DNA from: Chelatococcus albus
Lineage (GTDB): Bacteria; Pseudomonadota; Alphaproteobacteria; Rhizobiales; Beijerinckiaceae
Assembly (NCBI RefSeq): GCF_030067675.1
Contig: NZ_JASJEV010000009.1
Coordinates: forward strand, 1 to 64,000
Direction of reading: 5' to 3'
Length of the DNA: 64,000 nucleotides
Position numbers and translations under genes: made by a program. A model generated the notes under the pieces. It saw only the letters and a list, made by a program, of their open reading frames with translations, was not told where the DNA came from and ran no database searches. How positions within the stretch are numbered: position 1 is the first letter of the stretch; each line of letters begins with the position of its first letter. Shown here piece after piece: positions 43,353 to 52,907 of the stretch.

Positions 43353-44159
43353 ATGGTCGCCACGCTCCCAAGCCCTACCCCCAGACTCACCCTCGCCGTC
43401 GACGGTCCCGTCGCCACCCTCGCCATCGCCAATGCCGAGAAACGCAACGCGCTCGATTTTGCCATGTGGGAGGCGCTGCCGGCGCTCGTCCGCACGGTCG
43501 AAGCGACGGAGGGCGTGCGCGTCCTCGTCCTGCGCGGGGCGGGAGACACACCCTTCGCCTCCGGCGCCGACATCGCCGAGTTCGAGACGGTGCGGGCATC
43601 CGCCGCCGGCGGGCGCGCCTACGAGGCGGCGAACGAGGCGGCCTTCGCGGCCCTCGCCGCCTGCCGCCTGCCCGTCATCGCCATGATCCGCCGCTTCTGC
43701 CTCGGCGGCGGCATGGGTCTCGCCCTCGCCTGCGACCTGCGGCTCGCCGCCGAAGGCACGCTCTTCGGCATACCCGCGGCGCGGCTCGGGGTCGGCTATC
43801 CGCCGGCGGCCATGAGCATGATCGTGGCCGCGGTGGGCGTGGCGGCGGCCAAGGACCTCTTCTTCACCGCCAGGCGCGTCGATGCGGCGGAGGCGAGAAC
43901 CCTCGGCCTCGTGCAGCGTGTCGTGGCCGACCCCGCGCTCGAGAAGGAGGTCTACGCGCTCGCCCGCACCATCGCGGCGAACGCGCCGCTCACCATCCGC
44001 GCCGCCAAGAGGGCCATCGCCACGGCCGCCGCGCTCCCGGGCGCAACCGACGCGGCGGAGCTCGCCGCCCTCGCCGACGCCTGTTTCGACAGCGCCGACT
44101 ATGCCGAAGGACGCGCCGCCTTCCTCGCCAGGCGCGAGCCGGTCTTCCGGGGCGCCTGA
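43353..44159 (+). CDS. enoyl-CoA hydratase/isomerase family protein
   Basis: 268-aa crotonase-fold protein. Oxyanion-hole blocks are FASGADIAEFETV (about 68-80) and CLGGGMGLALACDLRLAAEGTLFGIPAARLG (about 116-146). The second catalytic Glu expected in the classical hydratase (as in MFGELG) is replaced by alanine-rich PAARLGVG, so it may be a lyase, isomerase or non-classical member. ATG at 43353 used; ribosome site weak. The Nudix gene starts 3 bp after its stop, a tight operon. Confidence 0.88.
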   Translation: MVATLPSPTPRLTLAVDGPVATLAIANAEKRNALDFAMWEALPALVRTVEATEGVRVLVLRGAGDTPFASGADIAEFETVRASAAGGRAYEAANEAAFAALAACRLPVIAMIRRFCLGGGMGLALACDLRLAAEGTLFGIPAARLGVGYPPAAMSMIVAAVGVAAAKDLFFTARRVDAAEARTLGLVQRVVADPALEKEVYALARTIAANAPLTIRAAKRAIATAAALPGATDAAELAALADACFDSADYAEGRAAFLARREPVFRGA

Positions 44160-44162
44160 ACC

Positions 44163-44612
44163 GTGCCGCACGTCCTGCGCATTGCCGTGGCCGTCATCCT
44201 CGACGGCGACAACCGCATCCTGCTCGTGCGCAAGCGCGGCACGGAAGTCTTCATGCAGCCCGGCGGCAAGATCGAGCCGGGCGAAGCGCCCATCGACGCA
44301 CTCGCCCGCGAACTGAAGGAGGAACTGGGGCTGGCCCTCGATGCCGGGCGCACACGTCCGCTCGGCCGCTTCGTCGAGGTGGCCGCCAACGAGCCCGATA
44401 CCCACGTGGACGCCGACAGCTTCCTCGCGGCGGTGTCGGGCGATCCGCGGCCGGCCGCCGAGATCGCCGCCATGCGCTGGCATCCCCTCGCCTCAACCGA
44501 CACCCGCGGTCTTGCCCCCCTCCTCGTCAACCGCATCCTGCCGCGCCTGCGCGGGACCATCGCGGCGGACCGTCTTTCTCCGCATCACCAGATACTTGGC
44601 CGGCAGGCTTGA
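44163..44612 (+). CDS. NUDIX hydrolase
   Basis: 149-aa Nudix pyrophosphatase. The full Nudix box is present: GGKIEPGEAPIDALARELKEELGL (about 39-62, matching GX5EX7REUXEEXGU). Substrates are typically damaged or excess nucleoside di/triphosphates; not determinable here. GTG start at 44163, 3 bp after the enoyl-CoA hydratase stop. Its stop codon TGA lies in the first of several TTGAATC repeats. Confidence 0.9.
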   Translation: MPHVLRIAVAVILDGDNRILLVRKRGTEVFMQPGGKIEPGEAPIDALARELKEELGLALDAGRTRPLGRFVEVAANEPDTHVDADSFLAAVSGDPRPAAEIAAMRWHPLASTDTRGLAPLLVNRILPRLRGTIAADRLSPHHQILGRQA

Positions 44613-44799
44613 ATCAGGCCCTCAGGCCCTTGAATCGGCCGGCGAGGAACTTGAATCGAACTCTGAACGGAGCGCGGGACGGCGGCGATCGCCCGCGGCC
44701 CGACACGCGGCCGCGTTGAATCACTTTCTCAACTGAATCACTTTCTCAACAAGGCGATTCAAGATCGCAGGAACCGGCGGCAAGCGATTCGCGCGACTC
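44609..44799. repeat. clustered GANTC / TTGAATC repeats between convergent genes
   Basis: TTGAATC occurs at 44609, 44630 and 44651 with exactly 21-bp spacing, and again at 44716; CTGAATC at 44733; inverted GATTCAA at 44756; further GANTC at 44786 and 44795. In total eight GANTC sites in 189 bp. A 17-bp tandem duplication TGAATCACTTTCTCAAC occupies 44717-44750. GANTC is the CcrM methylation site of alphaproteobacteria. The region lies between the Nudix stop and the end of the convergent hydrolase gene. Confidence 0.75.
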
Positions 44800-44818
44800 G
44801 CCTTTTCGGGGCCGCCGC

Positions 44819-45706
44819 TCAGGCAAAGCGGCGGGCCAGGAAGTCGAGGATGGCTGCGGCGAAGGCGTCGTTGCGGTCGCCCGCCACCATGTGCCGCGCC
44901 TCGGCGATGTCGGCGAATTCGGTGGCCGGCGCCATCTCCAGGAAGGCGCGGGCGGCGGCCTCCGAGACGAGTTCGCTCGAACCGCCGCGCACGAGGAGCG
45001 AAGGAACGGCAAGGTTGCGGGCGGCCTCGTGCAGCGCCTCTCCCACCGCCGCCCAGTCCGTATTGACGCTGCGCGGCCCGTCGAGGAAGCGCGGGTCCCA
45101 GTGCCAGCGCCAGCGGCCGTCCGGGTCGAGCCTGAGGTTCTTGCGCAAGCCCTCGAGCGAGCGCGGCCGTGGCCGGTGCGGCAGATAGGCCGCGACCGCG
45201 TCCGCCGCCTCTTCGACCGAGGCAAAACCCTCCCGTGCGCGGGCGCGCATGAAGCCCTGGACATGGGCGACGCCGCGCGGATCCATCTGCGGCACGATGT
45301 CGACAAGCACGAGGCCGGAAAAGACCGCCCCCGCTCCGAGCGCGAGCAGCGAAGCGATGCCGCCGAGCGAGGCGCCGATGGCGACGGGCCGCGTGCCGCG
45401 CTCGGCCGCCACGGTCCGCGCCACCGCCGCCGCGTCCCCGGCGTAATCGGGAAAGGCATAGGCGCCCTCCGCCGGCCACTCGCTCTCGCCATGACCGCGC
45501 TGGTCGAGGGCGATCGCCGTCCAGCCGGCCGCCGCGAGCCGCTCTGCGGTTTCGGCCCAGGCGTGGCGCGTCTGCCCGCCGCCGTGCAGGAGAAGGGCGA
45601 CGCGCGGCCCCTCGCCCGCCACGGTGGCGACGAGGCGGTTGCCCGCCGCACCAGTGAAGACGGCCCGGTCCCGGGCCCGGCCGCGCGGCGGTGTCGTCTC
45701 GTTCAT
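44819..45706 (-). CDS. alpha/beta hydrolase
   Basis: 295-aa alpha/beta-fold hydrolase. HGGGQ oxyanion loop (41-45), ALDQRGHGESEWP (about 68-80), nucleophile Ser in GASLGGIAS (about 109-117), and catalytic His in the terminal ARHMVAGDRND. Probable esterase or epoxide/lactone-type enzyme; substrate unknown. Start ATG at 45706 after CGAGGGCACG. Forms a same-strand pair with the second hydrolase gene upstream (41-bp gap), but the two share only the general fold. Confidence 0.88.
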   Translation of the reverse strand: MNETTPPRGRARDRAVFTGAAGNRLVATVAGEGPRVALLLHGGGQTRHAWAETAERLAAAGWTAIALDQRGHGESEWPAEGAYAFPDYAGDAAAVARTVAAERGTRPVAIGASLGGIASLLALGAGAVFSGLVLVDIVPQMDPRGVAHVQGFMRARAREGFASVEEAADAVAAYLPHRPRPRSLEGLRKNLRLDPDGRWRWHWDPRFLDGPRSVNTDWAAVGEALHEAARNLAVPSLLVRGGSSELVSEAAARAFLEMAPATEFADIAEARHMVAGDRNDAFAAAILDFLARRFA

Positions 45707-45747
45707 CGTGCCCTCGCCCTCCTCGCCCGTCTCGCCGGCCCGCGCCG

Positions 45748-46512
45748 TCACACCGCTTCGTTCAGGAAGGCCACCGCGGCGTGCTTGAAGACGCGGTCGC
45801 CCACGGCCGGATTGTGATCCTTGTCGGGAATGTCGAGGGCGCGCGCATTCGGCATCAGGGCGGCAAGCGCCTGCGGCGACCCGGCGATCTTGTCCTTCGT
45901 GCCGACGGCGACCAGCGTCGGCGCCGCGATCCGCGCCACCTCGTCGCGTGTCAGCGTCTGGCGCGAGCCGCGAATGCAGGCGGCGAGGGCGCGGCGGTCG
46001 GCCCTGGTCTGATCGGCAAAGGCACGGAACATGCGCTGCATCGGATCGGTCAGGACGTCGAGCGAGGGCGCCTCCATGGCGTCGGCGATGCCGAGCGGCA
46101 GCCCCACCCCTTCGACGAGATGGAACCCGAGCCCGCCGAGGATCACCGCGCGCACCCGCTCCGGATGGGCGAGCGCCAGATGCGCCGTGATGCGCGCGCC
46201 CATGGAATAGCCCATGACGGCGGCGCGGTCGATGCCGAGATGGTCGAGGAGCCGGCGCGCATCCTCCGCCATGAGGTTGGAATCGTAGGCCGCCGGATCG
46301 TAGAGCTTGTCGCTCTCGCCGTGGCCGCGGTTGTCGAAGGCGATGACGCGAAAGCCCGCGTGCCCGAGCGTGGTCGTCCACAGGGTGTTGACCCAGTTGA
46401 CCGCGTGCGTCGAGCCGAAGCCGTGGATGAGGAGGATGGGCCTGCCCTCGCCCGCGTGCGCGGGCAGGTCGACATAGGCGATGCGGACGCCGTCGGAATC
46501 GAAGAAGTGCAT
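45748..46512 (-). CDS. alpha/beta hydrolase
   Basis: 254-aa alpha/beta hydrolase of the general esterase/MhpC-like kind. HGFGSTHAVNW oxyanion region (about 30-40), FDNRGHGESDKLYDP (about 59-73), nucleophile Ser in GYSMGARIT (about 95-103) and catalytic His in DKDHNPAVGD near residue 233. Normal family length. First of two hydrolase genes on this strand and divergent from the zinc-finger gene at 46681. Substrate unknown. Confidence 0.9.
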   Translation of the reverse strand: MHFFDSDGVRIAYVDLPAHAGEGRPILLIHGFGSTHAVNWVNTLWTTTLGHAGFRVIAFDNRGHGESDKLYDPAAYDSNLMAEDARRLLDHLGIDRAAVMGYSMGARITAHLALAHPERVRAVILGGLGFHLVEGVGLPLGIADAMEAPSLDVLTDPMQRMFRAFADQTRADRRALAACIRGSRQTLTRDEVARIAAPTLVAVGTKDKIAGSPQALAALMPNARALDIPDKDHNPAVGDRVFKHAAVAFLNEAV

Positions 46513-46680
46513 GAAGAACCCGTGGTTGCCGCCCGCAAACTAGACCAGGGACCGGGAAGGTGTGAACCGTCCCCGTGACGGCCGTGGTCGCGGCGATGCG
46601 CGCGGTTGGCGAGGCGGGCGCGAGCGACTATGGTGCGCCGCAATTCGCACGAGGTCGCGTCAAGCCAGGGATCGCCAGCG

Positions 46681-46938
46681 ATGGCCGAAAAGACCGTTCC
46701 GCACTTCCACAACGATCCGGGCGTCGCCGTCATCCACGTCGGCGCTAGGGAATTCATGTGCATCGGGGCGACGCCGCCGTTCGACCACCCGCACGTCTTC
46801 CTCGACATGGGCGATGAAGACGAGATCATCTGCCCCTACTGCTCGACGCTCTACCGCTACAAGGCGGAGCTGAAGCCCGGCACGGCCGAGCCCGCCGCCT
46901 GCCTGTGGCAGGGCCCCTCGAACGCCGCCGCAGCCTGA
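46681..46938 (+). CDS. zinc-finger domain protein (zf-CHCC family)
   Basis: 85-aa protein with the CHCC zinc finger found in mitochondrial complex I subunit NDUFS6 and bacterial homologues: EFMCIGATPPFDHPHVFLDMGDEDEIICPYCSTLYRYK carries C-x(n)-H...C-x2-C. Possibly a respiratory-complex accessory protein, but no nuo genes are near. ATG at 46681; the frame extends upstream to 46606 without support. The FAD monooxygenase gene follows by 18 bp. Confidence 0.9.
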   Translation: MAEKTVPHFHNDPGVAVIHVGAREFMCIGATPPFDHPHVFLDMGDEDEIICPYCSTLYRYKAELKPGTAEPAACLWQGPSNAAAA

Positions 46939-46956
46939 GCGGCGAGCGGACCCGCC

Positions 46957-48153
46957 ATGATGCTCGGGACTGAGCCGGCGGTCGTTGCGGGCGCCGGTAT
47001 CGGCGGGCTGACGGCCGCCCTGTCGCTCGCCCGCCGCGGCGTTGCCGTCACGGTGCTCGAGCGCCGCACCGCGCTCGAGGAAGCGGGCGCCGGCATCCAG
47101 CTCTCCCCCAACGCGAGCCGCGTGCTGATCGACCTCGGCCTCGGCCCGGCGCTCGCCCGCCAGGCGGTCGAGCCGGATCGCGTCGTCATCCGCGCCGTCG
47201 GCAGCGGCCGGACCATCGGCGGCATCGCGCTGGGGCGGCACATGCGGGAACGCTACGGCGCGCCCTACTGGGTCATCCATCGGGCCGACCTGCACACCAT
47301 CCTGCTCGACGCCGCCCGCTCCCTGCCCAACCTGCGCCTGCTCGTGGGCCGCCGGGTCGAGAGCCTGCGCGAGGAGAACGGCCAGGCTCTCGTCGGCATT
47401 GCGACCGCGAGCAACGGGCAGGATGTGCTGCCCGCCTCGCTGGTGGTCGGCGCGGACGGTGTCTGGTCCGCCGTGCGTCCGGCACTCGGCGACGGGCGCG
47501 CGCCGCAGTACCGCGGCTACGCCGCCTGGCGCACCACGATCGCGCGCGCGGCGGCCCCCGCCGCGTTCCGCGACGCGAACGAGACGGGCCTGTGGCTCGG
47601 CCCGGAGGCGCATGTCGTGCACTATCCCGTCTCCGGCGGCCGCAAGCTCAACATCGTCGCGGTGCTGCGCGGCGACAAGCCGCTCGACGGCTGGGCCTCG
47701 CCCGGCGAGCGCGACCAGCTCCTCCACCGGTTCCGCAAGGCAGCGGAGCCGCTGCGCGGCCTCCTCGCCACGGCGCCCGAGTGGCTGGTCTGGTCGCTCT
47801 ACGACCTTCCTGCCTCGCGCCGCTGGAGCCGGGGGCGCGCCACGCTGCTTGGCGACGCCGCCCATCCGGTCCTGCCCTTCCTCGCCCAGGGCGGCGCGCT
47901 CGCCATCGAGGATGCGAGCGTGCTTGCCCGCGAGCTCGCTGCCCGCCCCGGGGACGTGCCGGCGGCGCTCGCGCTCTACGAAGCGGCGCGCCGGCCGCGC
48001 GCCCAGCGCGTGCAGGAGGGCGCCCGCAGCAACGCCCGCGCCTATCACCTCGCCTGGCCGCTGAGCATGGCCCGCGACGCGGTGATCCGCCGCCTCGGAC
48101 CGGAGGGCATGGTGGCCCGCTACGATTGGCTCTACGGCTGGCGCCCGGAGTGA
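46957..48153 (+). CDS. FAD-dependent aromatic-type monooxygenase
   Basis: 398-aa flavoprotein monooxygenase (class A, salicylate/6-hydroxynicotinate hydroxylase-like). GAGIGGLTAALSLARRGVAVTVLERR (about 10-35) is the Rossmann FAD-binding motif and LLGDAAHPVLPFLAQGGALAIEDA (about 290-313) the GD motif contacting ribityl. It would use NAD(P)H and O2 to hydroxylate a ring or similar substrate. Tight downstream of the zinc-finger gene (18 bp). Substrate unknown; no aromatic-degradation genes are adjacent. Confidence 0.9.
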   Translation: MMLGTEPAVVAGAGIGGLTAALSLARRGVAVTVLERRTALEEAGAGIQLSPNASRVLIDLGLGPALARQAVEPDRVVIRAVGSGRTIGGIALGRHMRERYGAPYWVIHRADLHTILLDAARSLPNLRLLVGRRVESLREENGQALVGIATASNGQDVLPASLVVGADGVWSAVRPALGDGRAPQYRGYAAWRTTIARAAAPAAFRDANETGLWLGPEAHVVHYPVSGGRKLNIVAVLRGDKPLDGWASPGERDQLLHRFRKAAEPLRGLLATAPEWLVWSLYDLPASRRWSRGRATLLGDAAHPVLPFLAQGGALAIEDASVLARELAARPGDVPAALALYEAARRPRAQRVQEGARSNARAYHLAWPLSMARDAVIRRLGPEGMVARYDWLYGWRPE

Positions 48154-48248
48154 CGGGGCGCCAGCCGGCCACCCGCCTCCGGCTTCTGTCATCGCGGCGT
48201 CACGCCACGGTCGCATAGGGCACGGCCTCGCCCGTTGCGCCCGTTGCC

Positions 48249-49082
48249 ATGCTCATCGCCCAGATCACCGACCTCCACATCGCGACCGACGCGCACCGCG
48301 CCTACGGCCTCGTCGACACCCACGCCTTCGCCGAGCGCATCGTCCACGCCGTGGCCGCGCTGGAGCCCCGGCCGGACGTGGTGCTGATCACCGGCGACGT
48401 CGTCGACCGCGGCGAGGCCGCGGAATATGCGCGTGCCGCGGCCCTCATGGCTCGCCTGTCGATGCCCGCCTATGTGGTGCCCGGCAACCACGACGACCGC
48501 GCCCTCATGCGCCGGCACCTGCGGCGGCATCTGCCGCCGGGCGCGGGCCACCTGCCGGAGACCGGTTTCCTCCACTACGTGGTGGAGGACTGGCCGGTGC
48601 GCCTCCTCGGCCTCGACAGCGTGGTCCCCGGCCTGAGCGCCGGCGCCCTGTGCGCCGAGCGGCTCGCCTGGCTCGAGGACACGCTGGCCGCCGCGCCCGT
48701 GCAGCCGACGCTCCTCTTCCTGCATCACCCGCCCTTCGACTGCGGCGTGCCCTTCATGGATCGCATCCGATTGCACGAGGGGGCGGCGGCGTTCGAGAGC
48801 ATCGTCGCTGCCAATCCACAGATCCTCGCCCTCGTCTGCGGCCATCATCACCGGCCGATGAGCAGCACCTTCGGCGGCCGGCCCTGCCTCGTGACGCCCG
48901 GCGCCGCGCATCAGGCAGCACTCGCGCTCGACCGGCCCGGCCCCGCCCGCATCACCCTGGAGCCGCCGGCCTACCGCCTCCTCAGGTGGAACGGCAGGCG
49001 CCTCGCGGAACACATGGTCTATGTGGAGGCCTTTCCTGCGCCTGCGCCGACGCCGGTCCGGGCGGAGGCGGGAGCGGCCTGA
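48249..49082 (+). CDS. metallophosphoesterase, class III phosphodiesterase-like
   Basis: 277-aa calcineurin-like phosphoesterase. Dimetal ligands follow the canonical order: DLH (8-10), GDVVDRG (about 49-55), GNHDD (about 80-84), LHHPP (about 160-164), GHHHRP (about 196-201). This matches CpdA/GpdQ-type cyclic-nucleotide or glycerophosphodiester phosphodiesterases; the substrate is not decided by motifs. ATG at 48249. Last gene of a plus-strand run and convergent with the chemotaxis receptor gene. Confidence 0.9.
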   Translation: MLIAQITDLHIATDAHRAYGLVDTHAFAERIVHAVAALEPRPDVVLITGDVVDRGEAAEYARAAALMARLSMPAYVVPGNHDDRALMRRHLRRHLPPGAGHLPETGFLHYVVEDWPVRLLGLDSVVPGLSAGALCAERLAWLEDTLAAAPVQPTLLFLHHPPFDCGVPFMDRIRLHEGAAAFESIVAANPQILALVCGHHHRPMSSTFGGRPCLVTPGAAHQAALALDRPGPARITLEPPAYRLLRWNGRRLAEHMVYVEAFPAPAPTPVRAEAGAA

Positions 49083-49098
49083 CCGGGCGAGCGCCCGG
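49083..49098. terminator. short hairpin after phosphodiesterase gene
   Basis: CCGGGC, loop GAGC, GCCCGG, directly abutting the TGA of the phosphodiesterase gene, in the 40-bp gap to the convergent chemotaxis gene. Stable 6-bp G+C stem without T-tract. Confidence 0.4.
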
Positions 49099-49122
49099 GA
49101 GAGGCGCCGCCCTCGCCGGAAC

Positions 49123-50802
49123 TCAACCCTGCGCGACCGCGGCGAGGAAGCTGTCGATGCGCGCGCGCAGCGCCCGGGTCTGCTGCTCGACGTCGGCCGC
49201 GGCCTGATGCACTTCGCTGGCCGAGCGGTCGGTGTCGCCGACCGCCGCCGCCAGGCGCTGGGTCGCGGCGGTCGCGTCGTCGGTGCCGTTGGCGGCCTCC
49301 GACACGCTCGCCGCGATGTCGTTGGTGGCGCCAACCTGCTGCTGCACGGCCGCGGCAATGCCGGTGGTGAAGCTCTCGATCGCGCTCATCCGCGCCTGGA
49401 TGCCGCCGACCGCCCGCATGGCCGCCTCGGCGGATTGCTGGATTCCGGCCACCTGCGCCCCGATGCGCTCGGTGGCCCGGGCGGTCTGGCCCGACAGGGC
49501 CTTCACTTCCGCCGCCACGACAGCGAAGCCGCGCCCCGCTTCGCCCGCCCGCGCCGCCTCGATGGTGGCGTTGAGGGCGAGCAGGTTGGTGTGCTCGGCG
49601 ATGCGGCTGATGAGATCCACCACCTCGCCGATGTCCTTGGCGACGGCGTCGAGCTCCGTGATGGCCTCGGCGCTCATGCGTGTGGCGGTGCTGGCATCCG
49701 TCACCGCCTCGCGCGTGCGGCCGATCTGAACCTCGATCTCACTGATGGCACGGCCGAGCTCCTCGGAGGCGTGGGCCACCACCTTGACGTTGCGCGCAGC
49801 GATGGTGGAGGCCGAGACTGCAGTCTGCGCGTCGTCGGCGGCGTCGGCGGCGATGCCCGACAGCGCCTCCGCCGCATGCACCATGCGCACGGTGTTCTCG
49901 CTCACGCTCGACAGCGCCTCCCCCATGCCGGCGCGGAACTCGGCGATCGAGGCGTCGAGGCGGCACTGCCGTTCGTCGCGGGCCTTCACCTCCTTGTGCT
50001 GGGTATCGAGCAGCGACCGCCGCTCGATCAATTGATCCTTGAAATAGGCGACCGCGTGCGCGAGCTCGCCGATCTCGTCGCGCTGGTCGAGCCCCGGGAC
50101 CTCGACTGCGAGGTCGCCGGCGGCGAGCCGCTTGGTCGCCTCGGTGAGCCGCGGCACGGCGCGCGTCGCCCGGGCGATGAGGAACCAGAGGAAGCCGGCG
50201 ACGAAGGCGCAGAGCGCGAGGCCGGCGGCCACGGTGACGATGAGCTCGCCTTCCGCGCGCTGCATGGTGCGCTTGCGGGAATAGCGGACGGCCATCAGGC
50301 CGACCTGGCTCGACCCTTCCTTGCCGGACAAGGCGAGGGGCACGAAGGTGACGGTACCGGTCGCGTCGTCGACGATGCGCGTCTCGCTGAGCCGCGGCAT
50401 CTCGCCCAGGCGCACGCCGAGAGCCCGGACGACGTCGCCCGGCCGCCAGCGGTCCGCGCCCGCCGCGGACCCCGCGAGGCTCGCCATCACCTCGCCGTGT
50501 CGGTCGAGAACGAGCCCGATCTCGAAATCGGGATCGGCCACGAGGATGCTGAAGAACTCGCGCGCGAGCTGATCGTCGGCCCGGGCGATGGCCATGGCCA
50601 TGGGCGAGGCGATGATGCCGACGGCGAGCCGCATCTTCTCGTCGAAGTCGGCGAGCCGGCGGCTTTGATTGTAGACGCCGAGCGCCACGACGAGGCTCGC
50701 GAGCACGAGGGCGACGAAGAGAACGGTGCCGCCCACAACCTTCGCGCGCAGGGATAGCCGAGCGTTCCGACGACCTGCTTGGCGCATCACAAATGCCGGC
50801 AT
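49123..50802 (-). CDS. methyl-accepting chemotaxis protein
   Basis: 559-aa transmembrane chemoreceptor. TM1 at about 24-46, periplasmic ligand domain of roughly 145 residues (47-190), TM2 at about 192-214 ([22 protein letters not shown]), HAMP (about 215-268) and signalling domain. The highly conserved hairpin tip reads [37 protein letters not shown] (about 395-431). No che genes are nearby, so it is an orphan receptor. The periplasmic domain has no recognised family; the ligand is unknown. An internal Met (50787) is an alternative start. Confidence 0.93.
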   Translation of the reverse strand: MPAFVMRQAGRRNARLSLRAKVVGGTVLFVALVLASLVVALGVYNQSRRLADFDEKMRLAVGIIASPMAMAIARADDQLAREFFSILVADPDFEIGLVLDRHGEVMASLAGSAAGADRWRPGDVVRALGVRLGEMPRLSETRIVDDATGTVTFVPLALSGKEGSSQVGLMAVRYSRKRTMQRAEGELIVTVAAGLALCAFVAGFLWFLIARATRAVPRLTEATKRLAAGDLAVEVPGLDQRDEIGELAHAVAYFKDQLIERRSLLDTQHKEVKARDERQCRLDASIAEFRAGMGEALSSVSENTVRMVHAAEALSGIAADAADDAQTAVSASTIAARNVKVVAHASEELGRAISEIEVQIGRTREAVTDASTATRMSAEAITELDAVAKDIGEVVDLISRIAEHTNLLALNATIEAARAGEAGRGFAVVAAEVKALSGQTARATERIGAQVAGIQQSAEAAMRAVGGIQARMSAIESFTTGIAAAVQQQVGATNDIAASVSEAANGTDDATAATQRLAAAVGDTDRSASEVHQAAADVEQQTRALRARIDSFLAAVAQG

Positions 50803-50886
50803 GGGACAACCCCAGACACGAGGACGGCGGAAACGAACTGGCTCGAATCTGGGCGGCGAGAATTACGACAGAAACTTAAAAATTGC

Positions 50887-51777
50887 CTATCCTTCGAACG
50901 TTTCGCCGCCGGCTGCAGCAGGCGCCTCCGGCCACCGGCGGACGATCCCGGCACCGGCAGCGGCGCACAGGTCGGGAAAGCGGCCGGAGCGCAGGAAGGC
51001 GAATTCCTGCGGGCGGGTCTCGACCACGGGGTCGATGGCGGCGAGTTCGGCGTCCTCCGCCTCCCCCGGGTGGCACATGACGAGATGGCGCGCGCCCGGC
51101 GCGACGAGGAAACGGGCGAAGTCCGCGCCGAAGTCGCGGTGGGGGTCGAAGGCACTCACCCCGGCAAAGCCGGCGTTGGTGGCAAAGCCCGCCCGCCGCG
51201 CCGCGGCCGCGAAGCCCGTGGCGAGCCCCGCGATGACGAGCGCCTTGCGCAGGGCGATGCCGCGCCGGACGATGGCCGCCGGGCGGTCGCCGGAATTGCG
51301 CAGCCACAGGCAGCCGGCGAGGCCCCGGCGCGCGAGCACGGCGAGGAGGGCTCCGCGCACGCCGGGCAGCACCTGCACGTGCTGGTGGCCGTCGACGAAG
51401 TCGGGCGGGCGGCCGAAGGCCTCCTCGAAGGCGTCGAGCTGGCGCGCGATCTCGGCTTCGATCTCCGCCTTCGGCAGGCCGCCCGTGAAGGCGAGCCGCG
51501 CCAGCCGGCCGAAGGGCGGCAGCATGCCAGCCGGCGCCAGCCGCGGCATCGGCCCGAGCGGCGCACCCAGCGTCAGGTTGACGTGCACCCCCGCCGCGAT
51601 GCGCCCGTCGAGCGCCTTGAGCGCCGGCGCAAAATCGGGCCAGTGGGACCGGTTTGTCATGGCGCCCGTCGCCGTGAGGCGCCCGGCCTCCGCAAGCGCG
51701 AGAATGGCGCGGCTCACGCCCGGCGTCAGCGCGAAATCGTCGGCGCAGAGAACGAAGGGATGGCGGGCGGCGAGCAC
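50887..51777 (-). CDS. ChbG/HpnK (YdjC-like) family carbohydrate deacetylase
   Basis: 296-aa metal-dependent deacetylase of the YdjC fold. FVLCADDFALTPGVSRAILALAE (about 8-30) carries the DD metal/catalytic pair; the VHVNLTLGAPLG (about 63-74) and DFVDGHQHVQVLPGV (about 121-135) blocks supply metal histidines. Members N-deacetylate chitooligosaccharides (ChbG) or hopanoid-linked GlcNAc (HpnK). GTG start at 51777. It is divergent from the GT2-murJ pair; a sugar-lipid modification role is suggested by context, not proven. Confidence 0.88.
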   Translation of the reverse strand: MLAARHPFVLCADDFALTPGVSRAILALAEAGRLTATGAMTNRSHWPDFAPALKALDGRIAAGVHVNLTLGAPLGPMPRLAPAGMLPPFGRLARLAFTGGLPKAEIEAEIARQLDAFEEAFGRPPDFVDGHQHVQVLPGVRGALLAVLARRGLAGCLWLRNSGDRPAAIVRRGIALRKALVIAGLATGFAAAARRAGFATNAGFAGVSAFDPHRDFGADFARFLVAPGARHLVMCHPGEAEDAELAAIDPVVETRPQEFAFLRSGRFPDLCAAAGAGIVRRWPEAPAAAGGETFEG

Positions 51778-51896
51778 GGGGCGGTCCGAAGGGCTTGAAA
51801 TGGCGAGGGCGCGACCCTATCGCGCTTGAGCAGCGCAGAAAACTCGGGTCTTGATGACGCGGGATTCGGGGCGCGGGATGCACCGCGCGGACAAGC

Positions 51897-52907
51897 ATGA
51901 CTGAGATGGACAAGGGGCGGGCGCGCGAGATCGAGCTTTCGGTCGTGGTACCGGTGTTCAACGAAGCGGCGAACATCGGGCTCCTGTGCGATCGCCTGGC
52001 GACGGTGCTGGAGCGCATCACGCCGGATTGGGAGATCCTGTTCGTCGACGACGGCAGCGGTGACGCGACGCTCGCGCGCATCCGCGAGCGTCACGCGCTA
52101 GAGCCGCGCATCGGCGCCGTCTCCTTCAGCCGGAATTTCGGCAAGGAGATCGCCATCGCCGCGGGGCTCGACCACGCGCGGGGCCGGGCCGTCGTTCTCA
52201 TCGACGCCGACCTGCAGCACCCGCCGGAACTGATCGAGACCTTCGTCACCAAATGGCGCGAGGGTTACGTCATGGTCTATGCCCAGCGCACGAGCCGGGA
52301 GACGGAGAGCGCGGTGAAGCGCGGCTTCGCCCGCCTGTTCTACCGCCTGTTCCGCGCCTTCGGCGAGACGGCCCTGCCAGAGGGGGCGGGCGACTTCCGC
52401 CTCATCGACCGCAAGGGCGTGGAGGCGCTCAAGGCCATGGGCGAGCGGGCGCGTTTCTCCAAGGGTCTCTACGCCTGGATCGGCTATCCGGCGATCGGCG
52501 TGCCCTACACGGTCGCTGAACGCGCGCACGGCACGACGAAATGGAGCTTCCGCAAGCTCCTGCGCTTCGCCTTTGACGGCATCACCTCCTTCTCGACGGT
52601 GCCGCTGCGGGTGTGGACCTACGTCGGCCTCATGATCTCGCTCGCCTCCATCGTCACGGCGCTCTACTTCCTCGTGCGCACGCTCCTCTTCGGCACGGAC
52701 CTGCCGGGCTATCCCTCGCTCATCGTCTCCGTGATGTTCTTCGCCGGCATCCAGCTCATGTCGCTCGGCATGATCGGCGAATATGTCGGGCGCATCTTCG
52801 CCGAGGTGAAGCGCCGGCCGCTCTATCTCGTGGCCGAGCGCATCGGCCCCGAGGACGGGACGCCGCGCCCGCTGATCCGCGACCAGCTCAGGGCGCGGTC
52901 CACCTGA
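51897..52907 (+). CDS. glycosyltransferase family 2 (GtrB/ArnC/DPM1-like)
   Basis: 336-aa GT2 enzyme. VVVPVFNEAANIGLLCDRL (about 13-31), FVDDGSGDATLARI (about 48-61), DADLQHPPEL (about 103-112; DXD-like), then two C-terminal membrane helices (about 238-262 and 275-298). It resembles polyprenyl-phosphate glucosyl- or mannosyltransferases that load a sugar onto undecaprenyl phosphate at the inner membrane. The stop codon overlaps the murJ start (TGATG), so the two are translationally coupled. Confidence 0.92.
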   Translation: MTEMDKGRAREIELSVVVPVFNEAANIGLLCDRLATVLERITPDWEILFVDDGSGDATLARIRERHALEPRIGAVSFSRNFGKEIAIAAGLDHARGRAVVLIDADLQHPPELIETFVTKWREGYVMVYAQRTSRETESAVKRGFARLFYRLFRAFGETALPEGAGDFRLIDRKGVEALKAMGERARFSKGLYAWIGYPAIGVPYTVAERAHGTTKWSFRKLLRFAFDGITSFSTVPLRVWTYVGLMISLASIVTALYFLVRTLLFGTDLPGYPSLIVSVMFFAGIQLMSLGMIGEYVGRIFAEVKRRPLYLVAERIGPEDGTPRPLIRDQLRARST

